The notes beneath the pieces are model-generated. The model was not told where the DNA came from. It saw only the letters and a program-made list of their open reading frames with translations, and searched no databases. This document shows, piece by piece, positions 34,237-45,640 of a stretch of 64,000 nucleotides of DNA. The stretch's first letter is position 1, and every line of letters begins with the position of its first letter. Source of the stretch: Arabidopsis thaliana (Eukaryota > Streptophyta > Magnoliopsida > Brassicales > Brassicaceae); assembly GCF_000001735.4 (NCBI RefSeq), contig NC_003076.8, forward strand, positions 20,897,835-20,961,834, read 5' to 3'. Both the position numbers and the translations under genes were made by a program.

Positions 34237-37200
34237 ATGTGGAAGCTGACGCGGCGACTGCAGCCGCATATCAATTCGACCCGATGGTTAGTCCGAAATT
34301 TCCGGAATGGAGGAGCTGGAGACGCCACCGGTCTCTATGGCTTCGATCATCTAAAAACAGCTAAAGGGTTTCAGAGATTCGTTGCTGATGCCATTGAAAG
34401 GTATGATTTTTATAGAATTAGTCTATGTGTGCTTTGTCAAAGTAGCCATTGAAGTTGATGGGTTGGTAGAACTGTTATTAGCTTAGTCATTTTCATGAAT
34501 TATGATGTGGTTTTTAGACTTAGTGCTACTGTGTTGTGTAGTGTTGTGATGTAATTTGGTTAATTGAAGAAATGATTTTGGAACCATTTTCTTAGGTCTG
34601 GTGAGTTGGTGAGCTACATATCAGGAATGCCTTCGTCTCCAGAGATTATTAAAGCCATGGATGAGATTTCAGACACTGTAAGTTCTTGCTGCATTTATGT
34701 TACTATAACTCTATTAGTGTTCTTGTTATACTAGCTCTTATTCGTGCTTGTAGTGATGTTTTTCTGAATGCGAATTTTTGTAGGTTTGTTGTGTTGTTGA
34801 CTCTGCTGAACTCTGTAGACAAACTCATCCTGACAGGTCTCTTTTCTTTTTCTAGTTCTGAGCTTTCAATACTTGGTTTATTATGTTCTGTTGTAATTTT
34901 ATTTAAATTTGTGTACTTTGCTCTATAAATATGATAGGGAATTTGTTGAGGAAGCGAATAAAGCAGCAATTGAAATGAATGATTATCTACATGTGAGGTG
35001 ACCAACAATTTGCTCAGCTTTGATTTTTCTCTCTTATCATGGAATGTCTATAATGACGACTTGTATGGGAATTCCTTCATCTTTGAATTTTTTTTTTTAT
35101 TGTTTAGACATGAATATGCAGCTGTACGAAAAGATCTGTAAACATAGCATCTTATAAAATACCTATCTAGACTCTCATTCGTATCAGTATCGTAGACAGA
35201 GTTGAGTCTATGTTTATTCTTGGCAATTTCTTAACTTTTTCTGGGTTGTTTATGTTCAGCATCTTAACACGAACCATACTTTGTATGCTGCGGTGAAAAA
35301 AGCAGAGCAAGATTCTAACTTGCTTACCAAAGAAGCAAGTAGGACCGCACATCACCTTCGAATGGACTTTGAACGGGGTGGCATTCATCTAGACCCTGGT
35401 TTGTTATTTACCATTGTTATTTCTGTACCCTTTTGACGAGGCTGATGTATCTTAAGTTGAATGATTTTTTTATTAGTTTCTTTTATTCTTTGCAGAGAAG
35501 CTAGATAAAGTGAATAACTTAACAACCAACATATTTCAGTTATGCAGGGAGTGAGTACCCATGAATACACACGATTGATTCTATTAAAAGTCTGATATTA
35601 TAACGGGGCTTTGTGTTGTGAGTGCTAACTTCCTTATGATCTATATTCAGGTTCAGCGAAAATATTGCTGATGATCCAGGACATGTTGATATATTTCCAG
35701 GATCACGCATCCCTCGACATCTGCATCATCTTCTCAACCCTACCTACCGATCCACTTCAGGGGGCTCAAGAGGGTCTACAAGATCAGCGCATAAGTCGAA
35801 ACAGAAAGGGTTTCGAATAAATACTGATCCACGAACCGTTTCTTCCATTTTGCAATGGACATCAGACGAAGAGGTGCCTACTTGACCTATTTTTCTATTT
35901 CCTTTTTCTGACACCCGAACCTCAGGGATAGAGGTGGGAGAATAAACAGTTTTTCATTGGTAACTTACAAGCGTTTTATAAACAAGTACCCTAGAGTGGT
36001 GGTGTTTCAAAAACAGGGAAATGTGCTTTGAAGTTGCATAGATTGTACACCTAAATCCATTTTCTGCTGACTAATGTAATTGAATATCTCTATTTTCAGG
36101 TTAGAAAAATGGTATACATCCAAGGGAACTCTGTTCCTCATGCAAATCACGGAGTTCTTGAGAAGCTTATTGCTGCACGCCATGAGCTTTCCCAGGTTTG
36201 TACATATTCATTTATGATACTCTGTAGTATATTGCCTGTCTTAAAAGATTTCTCTTACTTATTGTAATAGCTTTCTATTGTTGCTCTCAGATGATGGGGT
36301 GTAATTCTTATGCTGACATTATGGTCGAGCCAAACCTAGCAAAATCCCCAAAGGTTGTGACATCCTTCCTACAAGAACTGAGCAAGACAGTCAAACCGAA
36401 GGCGGACGAAGTAAGCTGACCTTCACACTATTTTCATAAAAGCTGAACTTTCTATGATGTTCTCTTTGTGGCTGTGTTTGAAAATTAAGGCTCTAATAAC
36501 CAGTTTCCATCTCTGTAGGAATTCATAGCCATTAGAGACTTTAAAAGAGAGAAATGTGGTAATCCATCTGCAGAGTTAGAGCCATGGGATGAAACTTACT
36601 ACACTTCAATGATGAAATCCTCCATCAATGATGTGGACACTGCTGTAAGTTGCTTTTGTTATTTATTTTTCTATTGTTGTGCTGCAAAAGCACTTCGGCT
36701 TCTCTATCTTCATTTTGTATACTTATGGGAGCTTTTTGGTTCTTTTTACTTCTGTTGCTAAGACTTCTCTTGTCATGCTCTGTTGGAATATTCTTGTACA
36801 GGTTGTAGCATCATATTTTCCTCTGCCACAGTGTATTGAAGGCCTAAAAGTGCTTGTTGAATCATTATTTGGTGCAACATTTCATACTATTCCTCTCGCG
36901 CCAGGTGAATCTTGGCACCCAAATGTGGTTAAACTGTCTCTTCATCACCCGGACGAGGTATGTTGTTCACAAAACTAAGATAATCCTTGCATAAGTCTTG
37001 TAGATATAAACACAATAATAGTTCATTCCTAGATGGCCAATTTTTTCGTAGCATCTTTGTTCCCTTGTTCTCACAAATCATGCGACTGTCTCTTGCAGGG
37101 TGATCTCGGGTATCTTTACCTTGACTTATACTCAAGAAAAGGCAAGTACCCTGGGTGTGCTAGCTTTGCAATCAGAGGAGGACGCAAGATTTCTGAGACA

Positions 37201-38450
37201 GAATACCAACTTCCTGTATGCTGGTTCAAATTTCATTTATTTTCCTTCATATATGAAAACTGCCTAGTTGGATTAAAAAAATATCATTTTCTTACACTCC
37301 GCCTGTTGATCTAATCTTATTGTAGGTTATAGCTCTTGTTTGCAATTTTTCGCGAGCTTGTGATTCGTCAATTGTGAAGCTTAATCACTCTGAAGTTGAA
37401 GTTTTGTTCCACGAATTCGGACATGCTCTTCACTCTCTGCTCTCACGAACGGTATTGTACAAATTTATCAATTCAAGAAGTGAAGAAGCTAAGTACAGTC
37501 CCCCTCTCAAATTTCTCTCTTACTTTGCTGATTGCTATGTTTTCTGGATTTTGCAGGATTACCAACATTTTTCTGGTACCCGGGTGGCTCTTGACTTGGC
37601 AGAAATGCCTTCAAATCTATTTGAGTGAGTATAATTCCCAACGTTGTAACTCTTGTTTCAATACGCTTTCAATTTTGAGTTGCAAAATCTTCGATTGGTA
37701 CATAATGAATGTGACCATGCGTCCCTCAGGTACTATGCATGGGACTATCGCCTCCTGAAGAGATTTGCCCGTCATTACTCGACCGGTGAGACAATACCCG
37801 AGAAGTTGGTTAATTCGTTACAAGGTGCGAGGAACATGTTTGCAGCAACGGAAATGCAACGCCAGGTCTGATTAATTGATTCACCTCTCAAATAGATTCA
37901 ATGCAGTAAAAACAACTGTGTTAGAGAGATCAACTTGAACTTCGGTTTCTATTTGGTTTTTGGTAGGTCTTTTATGCGCTGATCGACCAAATGTTGTTCG
38001 GGGAACAACCAGAGACAGCAAGAGATGTGAGTCACCTCGTGGCTGAACTGAAACGGCAGCACACTAGCTGGAACCATGTTGAAGGAACACATTGGTATAT
38101 CCGATTCAGTCACCTACTTAACTATGGAGCAGGTATATATCAGTCTACATATATAAATGCATACAAGCGTTTCTCTGCAGATGTATCTTGAACTCTGTTG
38201 TGTATGTGCAGGGTACTATAGCTACTTATACGCTAAATGCTTTGCATCGACGATATGGCAATCAATATGTGAAGAAGATCCGCTTTCGTTGAACACAGGA
38301 ACATTGCTGAGAGAGAAGTTCTTCAAACATGGAGGAGCCAAAGATCCAGCTGAGCTACTTACCGATCTAGCAGGGAAAGAGATCATTAGTGTTCATGGTG
38401 AAGGCATAGTTCCTGCAACCACGTATCTTTTAAACGAGCTTAGACTATAG
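34237..38450 (+). CDS. OCT1: Mitochondrial intermediate (octapeptidyl) peptidase, M3 zincin
   Basis: Seventeen exons (34237-34400, 34596-34677, 34784-34836, 34938-34992, 35260-35398, 35496-35550, 35651-35873, 36100-36195, 36291-36410, 36519-36644, 36802-36957, 37099-37215, 37326-37451, 37557-37624, 37730-37865, 37967-38132, 38212-38450) give 706 residues. The N-terminus (MWKLTRRLQPHINSTRWLVR) is Arg-rich and lacks acidic residues, as a mitochondrial presequence should. The M3 zinc site HEFGH is at residues 491-495, with a downstream Glu ligand near 520 in LDLAEMPSN. The conserved QHFSGTR block follows the active site. The enzyme trims an N-terminal octapeptide from imported proteins after MPP cleavage. 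All motifs are intact and phases agree at all sixteen junctions. Confidence 0.95.
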
Positions 38451-38599
38451 GAGAACAACGGAACAAACAATACTTTTAACACAAAATGCTCTTTATAATA
38501 GTTTATTGAGAAACGGCAAGTAGTTTGGGTTTGAGTAATGCGATGTCGTTTTCGAGTGAAATATAATAATCCATGACTGGATAATGGCATCAACTAAAA

Positions 38600-39409
38600 A
38601 TGGCGCTACAAATCCACTCTCCGTGTTCCTTCTCCACGAGACCCTATCATCTCTTCTTCACTACCAGAAACCCTAGATTCGCAATCAAATGTCAAAATTC
38701 CCAAATCGAATCCGATACAACAGAGGATCCATCTCGTTCAAAGAATTCAAGCTCTTCCGGCGTAGGATTCGGTTCACCGGCGTCTTCTTCTTCGCCGGCT
38801 AAGAAATTGAGTGCGGCTACATCGGGAAACAAGAAAGGGAAAGGTAAGAGAGAGGTGAATCGGCGTGCTCCTGTGGAGAAACCTGTGTTCATGAGCGAAG
38901 AAGGAGCGGCCAAGGCAGAGGAGCAGAGACAAAACGAAAACGCGTTTCTTCTTACTTGGCTTGGGCTTGGTATCGTCATCCTCATCGAAGGCATTATTCT
39001 CGCTGCTTCAGGTATTGAATCTGGGCATTTGCATAAAACTTGGTTTGGTTTGTTAACAGTCGTTAGTGATATGGATCAAATTGCTTAAATCTGTGATTTA
39101 GCTAGAGAGATAATGAATGATCAGAAGAGGATACTTCTCATTGCCTCTTCTTAGTAGTCTTTGAATATACAGTTATTGAAATCTCCAATTCAATTCAATA
39201 GATGTGTTGAGAGGATAAACAGTTATTGAAATCTCCTTTGTGTGTTTGTGTTGGCTTCTGCAGGATTCCTCCCAGAAGAGTTGGATAAGTTGTTTGTGAA
39301 GTATGTGTATCCAGTGTTCACTCCATCGGTTGTGTTATTCGTAGCTGGGACAACTGCATATGGAGTTCTGAAGTACATACAGAATGAGAAAATGAAGGGT
39401 CAAGAGTGA
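38600..39409 (+). CDS. LPA2: Low PSII accumulation 2 thylakoid assembly factor
   Basis: Two exons (38600-39011, 39264-39409) give 185 residues. The N-terminal ~35 residues are rich in Ser, Thr, Phe and Arg with no acidic residue, a chloroplast transit peptide. A Ser/Lys-rich hydrophilic stretch follows. Two membrane spans come at about residues 117-138 and 151-173, with a short charged loop between and a Lys-rich C-terminus. This matches LPA2, a thylakoid protein that helps assemble CP43 into photosystem II together with the Alb3 insertase. The start lies only 150 bases after the OCT1 stop on the same strand, so the OCT1 3' UTR and the LPA2 promoter must overlap or nearly so. Confidence 0.9.
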
Positions 39410-40680
39410 TACTATACAACCATGGATATTTGAGCTTTCTCGTGATTGATGTTAAATTAGTGTGTTGCAAGCGGAGTTTGTGTAATGGTCGGACCTTAGT
39501 CATTGTATATGCAGAGAGAGCTGGTTATGTAAAAGTAAAAATCAGTTTGAAGTTATTCAAGTGCCATTTTCATTTTATCCTAAACAAAAATGAAGAGTCA
39601 AGGCATGTATGTAGTAATGTCTTGTTGTCATGAACACCAGAGAAAAAAGCTCATGGGCTGACCTGGCCCATCCTTGTTAGGGACGTGCCGGTTTTTATAT
39701 GCATTTGTATATTAAGGGCAGATTTGGTCTATTTAGTACTAAAATGAATCTGCTAGTCCTGGTACAAGACTGGTTTAATGTCAAAACCAGTCCATTTTCA
39801 TTTTTATTTGGTACAAGAGTATGTTATACGAGTGCGCGGACTAAAGAACACATGACCAAATGAGCGAGTCCAGGTCTTTTTCATCTCTAAAAGTAAACAA
39901 CTTTTAGGGGAAATAACTAATATAGATAAACACAAGACTATAATGAGTCACCGAAATTAGGAGGTGAAAGTCAAGTGTTGGGGCCCTTGTAGGAGGCGCC
40001 GCTAAGTCCCTCGCTCCCACTAACAAGACACCGTGCTATTGATTTGCTCATTTGTTATCATTCTCATGATGTTGATTATCATGATGTTGATTCTCTTCTC
40101 ATCTTTTTCTATAAAAAGTTTCTTTTGTTTTGTTTATATTAACTATGTATCCGTAGCTTCTTTTCAAAGTCTCGTCTAAGTTTGCGGACTTTTAGTTGTA
40201 GACTTCTAAACTTCTTCTTCTCTCTAACTTAAATTGACATCCAGCTACACTACACTACACTACACTCCCTTTGATTGACCCTTTGTATTACGGCTTGATT
40301 TTTATTCTAGTTTTCGTTTGAAATTCTTTTTGAATTAGAAGAATTCAATTTTGCTATGAAGTAGATTCAATGTAACGAACGTAGCGTCGTTGTTCAAACA
40401 CCATCAATGTATATGTCAAATAAGAGTAACGGCGTTGAAATGCAATAAACAACATGTTGACTACATTACACGCGTATGCATTCGTGATTTCATGTACTCA
40501 AAAACACATTACTTCAAGTCTACAACAACACACGTATCAAACAAATAAATTAATACAATTCTTTGGATCATGATGAAAAAACTGTTTCACGATTTTCTTT
40601 TACATTTTGTATTTCTCTTTCAGTTTTTAAAAAAACTTTTTCCCTTCTTTTCTCCATTTTCATACATTACCCTTAAAATT

Positions 40681-40814
40681 TTCTTTGAGTTCAGACTGAG
40701 AATGGTAGTTGTTTCAGACAACTTGTCTGACTCTGGTAAAAGTTTATTTCTTTGAGTTTAGACTAAGAATGGTCATTGTTTCAGACAACTTGTCTGACTC
40801 TGGTAAAAGTTTAT
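40681..40814. repeat. 67-base tandem direct repeat, two copies
   Basis: The unit starts TTCTTTGAGTT and ends with GGTAAAAGTTTAT; copies begin at 40681 and 40748. They differ at only a few positions. Each contains the palindromic core CAGACAACTTGTCTG. Confidence 0.9.
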
Positions 40815-41262
40815 TTATTGGTAAGAATTTCATATAGTGCTCTACTCTGTACATTGTAAAGGATTTTTCTTTGTACCATTTAAATGTTTAAAGAAAATGA
40901 CCCCTCTATAACATGATTACCTCAGTAAAAAGAAAAGTAAACAAGATTGCCTCAAATCAGGGTAAATAAGTTATGATTGATTGTCTAAGGAAAAAAAAAA
41001 TTCCAAAGAAGAACATTAAAAGGACAATTATGTTAGGTTTGGATCTTTCACCTACTCTCCTCACTCCTCAAAAAATATCTCCTTACACTTCATGATTTAT
41101 CCTGTTGTCTTCTGAATTCGTTTTCCTACTTGATATCTTGAGAAAATATCTCCCAACAAGTTCGTACTAAGGGTAAAATTGAACCTCAACAACACTTAAG
41201 ATATCAACTTATCCACTTAATTACAGATAACTATATGATTTATCCTCCTTATAAACATACAT

Positions 41263-41309
41263 AGGTAATAAGTAATTTTTTTTTTTGTGCACCAGGTAAT
41301 AAGTAATTT
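41263..41309 (-). repeat. Oligo(T) insertion with 16-base direct repeats
   Basis: AGGTAATAAGTAATTT occurs at 41263-41278 and 41294-41309, flanking a T run and GTGCACC. Read on the minus strand this is GGTGCAC followed by poly(A) and the duplicated target. Confidence 0.65.
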
Positions 41310-41958
41310 AACTGTCTATTTTTATTTAAAATATAACTGCTTAATAACAAATATTAAAATGTCAACTTCTAAAGAAATATATTATTTTTATGGACAGTGA
41401 AATATTCTGTTTACTATCACATTATGAAAAATAATTGGACTCCACAAGAGGTTCTTTTTGCAGGAAGATCTACGACCACAAAAATTTATATAAAAACAAA
41501 AAGTCTTAGGGTACAAATTAACTTACTGTCTTTATCAAAAACATTTTGAAAACTCTATTCAAATTCAATAATTGGCATCAAATCAATGTTTATAATTGCA
41601 AATTTGCAATCATTAGGCAAAAGCTGAATTTTGAAATGATTAACGAAAGACAATTAAAGGATAAATTTTGTCTTTTATTAAGATAACTCGTGTGCAAAAT
41701 TCAGTCTAATTAAATAATACGATCAATACTCTTTGACAACCAAGATATATTATGCATTAAGATTGGCTTTGTTTTAACAAGAAGAAGAAAGATAAGCAAC
41801 ATACGTGACTTTCCTCATAACTATCATTAACTAATTTTAATTATGCATCGACACAACAAACCCATTCTTGATCATAATAATTCCACAATGTCGAGCTCAA
41901 ATTCCAAAAGACAAAATTACCCTTCCCAAATTTAAACACAAACCATACCATTCATTCA

Positions 41959-42972
41959 CTAATCAAGCGCATTGGGTCCGGTACAGTAACTAACAACGTG
42001 GCTCCATAACCACTGGATCAAATACCGCCGTCGGATCCCATTAACATTATACGTGGCACCACTATGATCGTTCAACATCTGTCCTGTGTACGAACCACCA
42101 CCTCCTGTTCCATAAATACCCTCACAAAGATCCGCTATCTCAACCGGAGCTACCGGGTCGGGTCCTGCGTACCAAGCATTAACCAACGGATTCGTCGCCA
42201 GCTCAGCAATCTCGTGAGCTATCACACTTATCATCCCATCTACTCCAACATCTCCGTTAGGCGATTTAACCGGTTTTAATCCCGGTATAAACGCCGGTAC
42301 GGCGAACGGATAAGCACAAACTCCGGGACAAAGCTTCGCCGAGTTTCCAACCCAAGCGTACGGTAACGTGAATCCAACAATCGACGGAAACGTGAAATAG
42401 TGAAATCCACAAACCTGGCCGCAAAAATCTTGCACGTAGACATCATCGGCGGTGAGGAGAAGATATAAACCGCTTTTGGGATTAACCGGCAACGGGCGAG
42501 ACCTAGAAGTGACGGCGGATTTTATCACGGATTGAATCGATAACCGGGTAAGTGATTTACCATGAGAATAAAACCGGTCGTTTTTCTCTTCACCGAGACG
42601 AACCGTACCGGTAATGTTAGATCCAGTTTGGTCAGTGTAAAGCTGTACGGTTTTCCACCAACCGGAGACTGAAGGGTGTTTAGATCCAACGGCTGAGATT
42701 GAGTTAATGAACTCACGGATGATTTTCTTCTGGGATTTTTGCCACGTGCCGTACCAGATTGGGTGAACGGTGATGTTGTTGGTTAAGACTGGACCCATGT
42801 GGTAACGGAGGCGGACGAGATTCGATGAGCCTTCGAATTTTTTTGAAGCGTCGAAGATTTGATCGGAGCCGTTGGTTTTTGGTGGATATGGACGGTATCC
42901 GATAACTTGCGCCGGTGATGTTAGGAACACCGTAAGTACGGTGAGGACGAGATTCACCGGAAGTGAATGCAT
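41959..42972 (-). CDS. EXL3: EXORDIUM-like secreted protein
   Basis: A single exon encodes 337 residues: a signal peptide (~1-25), then a PHI-1/EXORDIUM domain spanning the rest. Family blocks are visible: LRYHMGPVLTNNITVHPIWYG near the start, VSGWWKTVQLYTDQTG, DVYVQDFCGQVCGFHY, and the C-terminal ISVIAHEIAELATNPLVNAWY and MLNDHSGATYNVNG. At least two N-glycosylation sequons are present. Family members are apoplastic proteins induced by brassinosteroid or carbon starvation and tied to cell expansion; the biochemical activity is not known. The HEIAE block resembles a zincin helix but is a family-wide feature without shown protease activity. A TATATATA element lies ~110 bases upstream. Confidence 0.94.
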   Translation of the reverse strand: MHSLPVNLVLTVLTVFLTSPAQVIGYRPYPPKTNGSDQIFDASKKFEGSSNLVRLRYHMGPVLTNNITVHPIWYGTWQKSQKKIIREFINSISAVGSKHPSVSGWWKTVQLYTDQTGSNITGTVRLGEEKNDRFYSHGKSLTRLSIQSVIKSAVTSRSRPLPVNPKSGLYLLLTADDVYVQDFCGQVCGFHYFTFPSIVGFTLPYAWVGNSAKLCPGVCAYPFAVPAFIPGLKPVKSPNGDVGVDGMISVIAHEIAELATNPLVNAWYAGPDPVAPVEIADLCEGIYGTGGGGSYTGQMLNDHSGATYNVNGIRRRYLIQWLWSHVVSYCTGPNALD

Positions 42973-43084
42973 GGTTTTTTTTTTATTGGGTGAAAAAAGT
43001 AAATAATAATTGGAACGAGAGAATGGAGAAAATTTGAATTAGTGGACCGACTTGTCTGAAGAGTCATGGAGTGTGAAGTTGGTG

Positions 43085-43092
43085 TATATATA
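43085..43092 (-). promoter_or_regulatory. TATA box of EXL3
   Basis: TATATATA on the minus strand, about 113 bases before the ATG, placing the start of transcription roughly 80 bases before the coding region. Confidence 0.5.
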
Positions 43093-45306
43093 GGATTATT
43101 TAATTCGTACTACATTTGTTTTAAATATGAAATTATATAATTTTGTTTTGGTTCATTAATCCCAAAATAGAGCTTTTTTAAAAATAAACATTTTTCATTT
43201 CAGAATAGTTAAACTATAGAGTTTTGTTGTTCACTGAAAAGGATTATATTGAAGTTTTGAACTGTTACTCAACCTTTACAACAAACAGGTTAAACTTATG
43301 AATGGTATTCATAATATATTACCATTCACCAAAAAAAATGAAGATTGGCCAAAGAACTACATAATGTGACCAGTGAATTTGTAATATACTCTGATACTCA
43401 TTTAGTTGTAAATGGTTAGTGCATAGAGAATTGGATTTTTTGGGGTTATGGAGGACAGATGGGTGATGACTTAAAAGTGAGGTGGACAAGTAGGACCCAC
43501 TACAAGAACACAAGCGGCGTCGTTAATAGCCGTCCGATTGTTTTCAATCTGACGTCATCAAACCCTCGTTTTTTTTTTGGTTCCCCATTGCGCGGGAAAT
43601 CTTATTCGTTGTTGCTAGGGTAAATATGAAATATCTTTCTCAACTGTTTCTTTTTCCTGGGTATGGACCTCACTTTTCAGAATTATTTCGTTCTTTGGTT
43701 CTTTTTTTTTTAATAATTAGGGACCACCACGAGTTTTGAAAACACTCTTCTTCTAAATCTTTTATTATTATTATTGCAGAGAAAAAGAAAGTTGTGTATT
43801 TGTTCTTTGTCGTTTTTGAGCCACTTGAGAGTTGAGAGGATAGTAATGACTAATGAAATATAAGAATATCGTCGTGAACTAGCAGAGACACTAAACTGTA
43901 ATCACTTAGAATTGGTGGTTTGTTTGTATACCCAAAAAGATGTTTTATGTTTTCAAGATTACTATTTTTTCATATACACAAATAAGGTTTTATTTTTTTA
44001 TCTAGCTGTCATGTGAATATAGCAAATACCAAATACCATCCATCGTTAGTAGACCTTAATTACCTAATACATATTTACGTTAGCACACTAAGTTTTGTGT
44101 TCTATTTTTAGTTATTTTTGTGGTCAAAAACCTTATATCTGTATAAAATATTTGAATGCCTTAAAAAAATGTACATACAATAGAGATAGAATATGTGTGT
44201 CAGTGTGTATGTTAAATACATTCTTTCTAAATTAGTGTGCCTGAATTTTGAAATGCTCAATCTAAGAAAAATCAAAACAAGAATCTGAAAAATACTCTTG
44301 TTAAGATATCTAACCAGTTGTGTAAAAGTAGAGATATTGCTGAATTATATATATATAGTTGTGTCTTGTATTTTTTATTTTTATTTTTACATATTTAGTT
44401 GTGTAATCTACACCTAACTCGTAACATATGAAATTAGTTAATTCATTTCTATATATTTTGAAACGATTATTGGTATACACACGTAAAAAAAAAAATAACG
44501 TAGATGTTTCTATGCTAAGCCAAAACCAACCGGTTAAGTTAACCTTATCACTTAAATTATACTCGATGATATAGTCTCCATTAACCCATAATCATTGCCA
44601 TTAAGAGGAAAAAATAAACTCACTAATCATTGTTAACCTGAAAATCCTGAACCCAAATAGCAGAAGCACCCTATTTTAGAGTAATAAATCAAGCTTGGAA
44701 TTTGATTGTTTTATCAAATCTCAATAGTTACACTATGGTACGTAGGGGAAAATGTAGGATCAATTAGCTATACCTAACCACGATTCTACATCATCAATTC
44801 CAATCATCAATTCCAATCATCAAAGAAAGTGTTAAAATTTCGATTTTTTTTTGAAATTTCTAATGTGACTATTGAAAAGAGAAAAGAGGTGAATAAAATA
44901 GGGACACATGAGCAGTGATGGTGTATACGAGGTGCTGGTGTGTATCCCATAAAAACTATTTCCCATAATTCGCATTTGAAGGTTCCAATGAGAATATTTA
45001 GAATTTCGTTTTATATTTTACTCTTCACCATACAAAGTATCATTCCCAAAAAAAAACGATAAAAAGATAAAATATCGGATAATAGCTGTTCGTTTGTCCT
45101 CGTCAGCATAGTTCCACTAAACCAGTTATCGAAAACTAAATTTAGATTTTAGATACATTTTATAATTATCCAAAAACAAAGAGAAAAAAAATGAGAAGTA
45201 AACAAAACAAAACCTGGGAAGGATAAGGAGGATGGGCCCGTCTCAATCGCGGAGCGAATTGCGCGGCTCTCTTGTCAATGTATATATTGATGTGAACACT
45301 TTTTAA

Positions 45307-45360
45307 ATATTTTTACAAAACACTTATAAAAAAAACGAAAATGTTGTTTTGTAAAAATAT
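45307..45360. repeat. 15-base perfect inverted repeat
   Basis: ATATTTTTACAAAAC at 45307-45321 pairs with GTTTTGTAAAAATAT at 45346-45360 around a 24-base loop. It is AT-rich, so chance or a small relic element are both possible. Confidence 0.7.
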
Positions 45361-45498
45361 TACAAAACAAAATCCAAATAAAATTTAATTATATACTAGT
45401 CAGCAAGCAGAATCGTACAGCTGAGATTGAAAGCTCTCTGCTAAAATGGGCCACTAAAAGTTTATTTTTTGGCTATTGGTGGGTCTCACTTGTTACAC

Positions 45499-45640
45499 TG
45501 ACGTTACGGTGACACTGAAGGACAACCACTGACGCCAGACAGGCAACACCTGGCATATATGTGGATTTATACGCTGACCTGGCAGTGTTGACTCCTTGTT
45601 TTAAATGACACGTCATCTGAGTGTGAAAGAGACAGACGTC
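45499..45640. promoter_or_regulatory. Cluster of bZIP-type TGACG / ACGT elements
   Basis: TGACGT at 45499, TGACG at 45530, the near-palindrome TGACACGTCA at 45606 and GACGTC at 45635 lie within 140 bases. Each is a plausible bZIP/TGA-factor site. The nearest genes are EXL3, 2.5 kb away, and the LRR gene, 2.3 kb away, so the target is unknown. Confidence 0.35.

Larger units (their letters stand above)
39410..41958. other. Gene-free interval with short repeats
   Basis: Contains the LPA2 3' UTR, then ~2.3 kb without a supported gene. Repeats seen: TCATGATGTTGATT twice near 40062-40091, an (ACACT)n run near 40245-40265, a 67-base tandem repeat at 40681-40814, and a direct-repeat-flanked oligo(T) insertion at 41263-41309. 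A GC-richer block with GGGCCC near 39980-40020 might be a promoter for an unannotated transcript, but no open frame follows. Confidence 0.45.
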
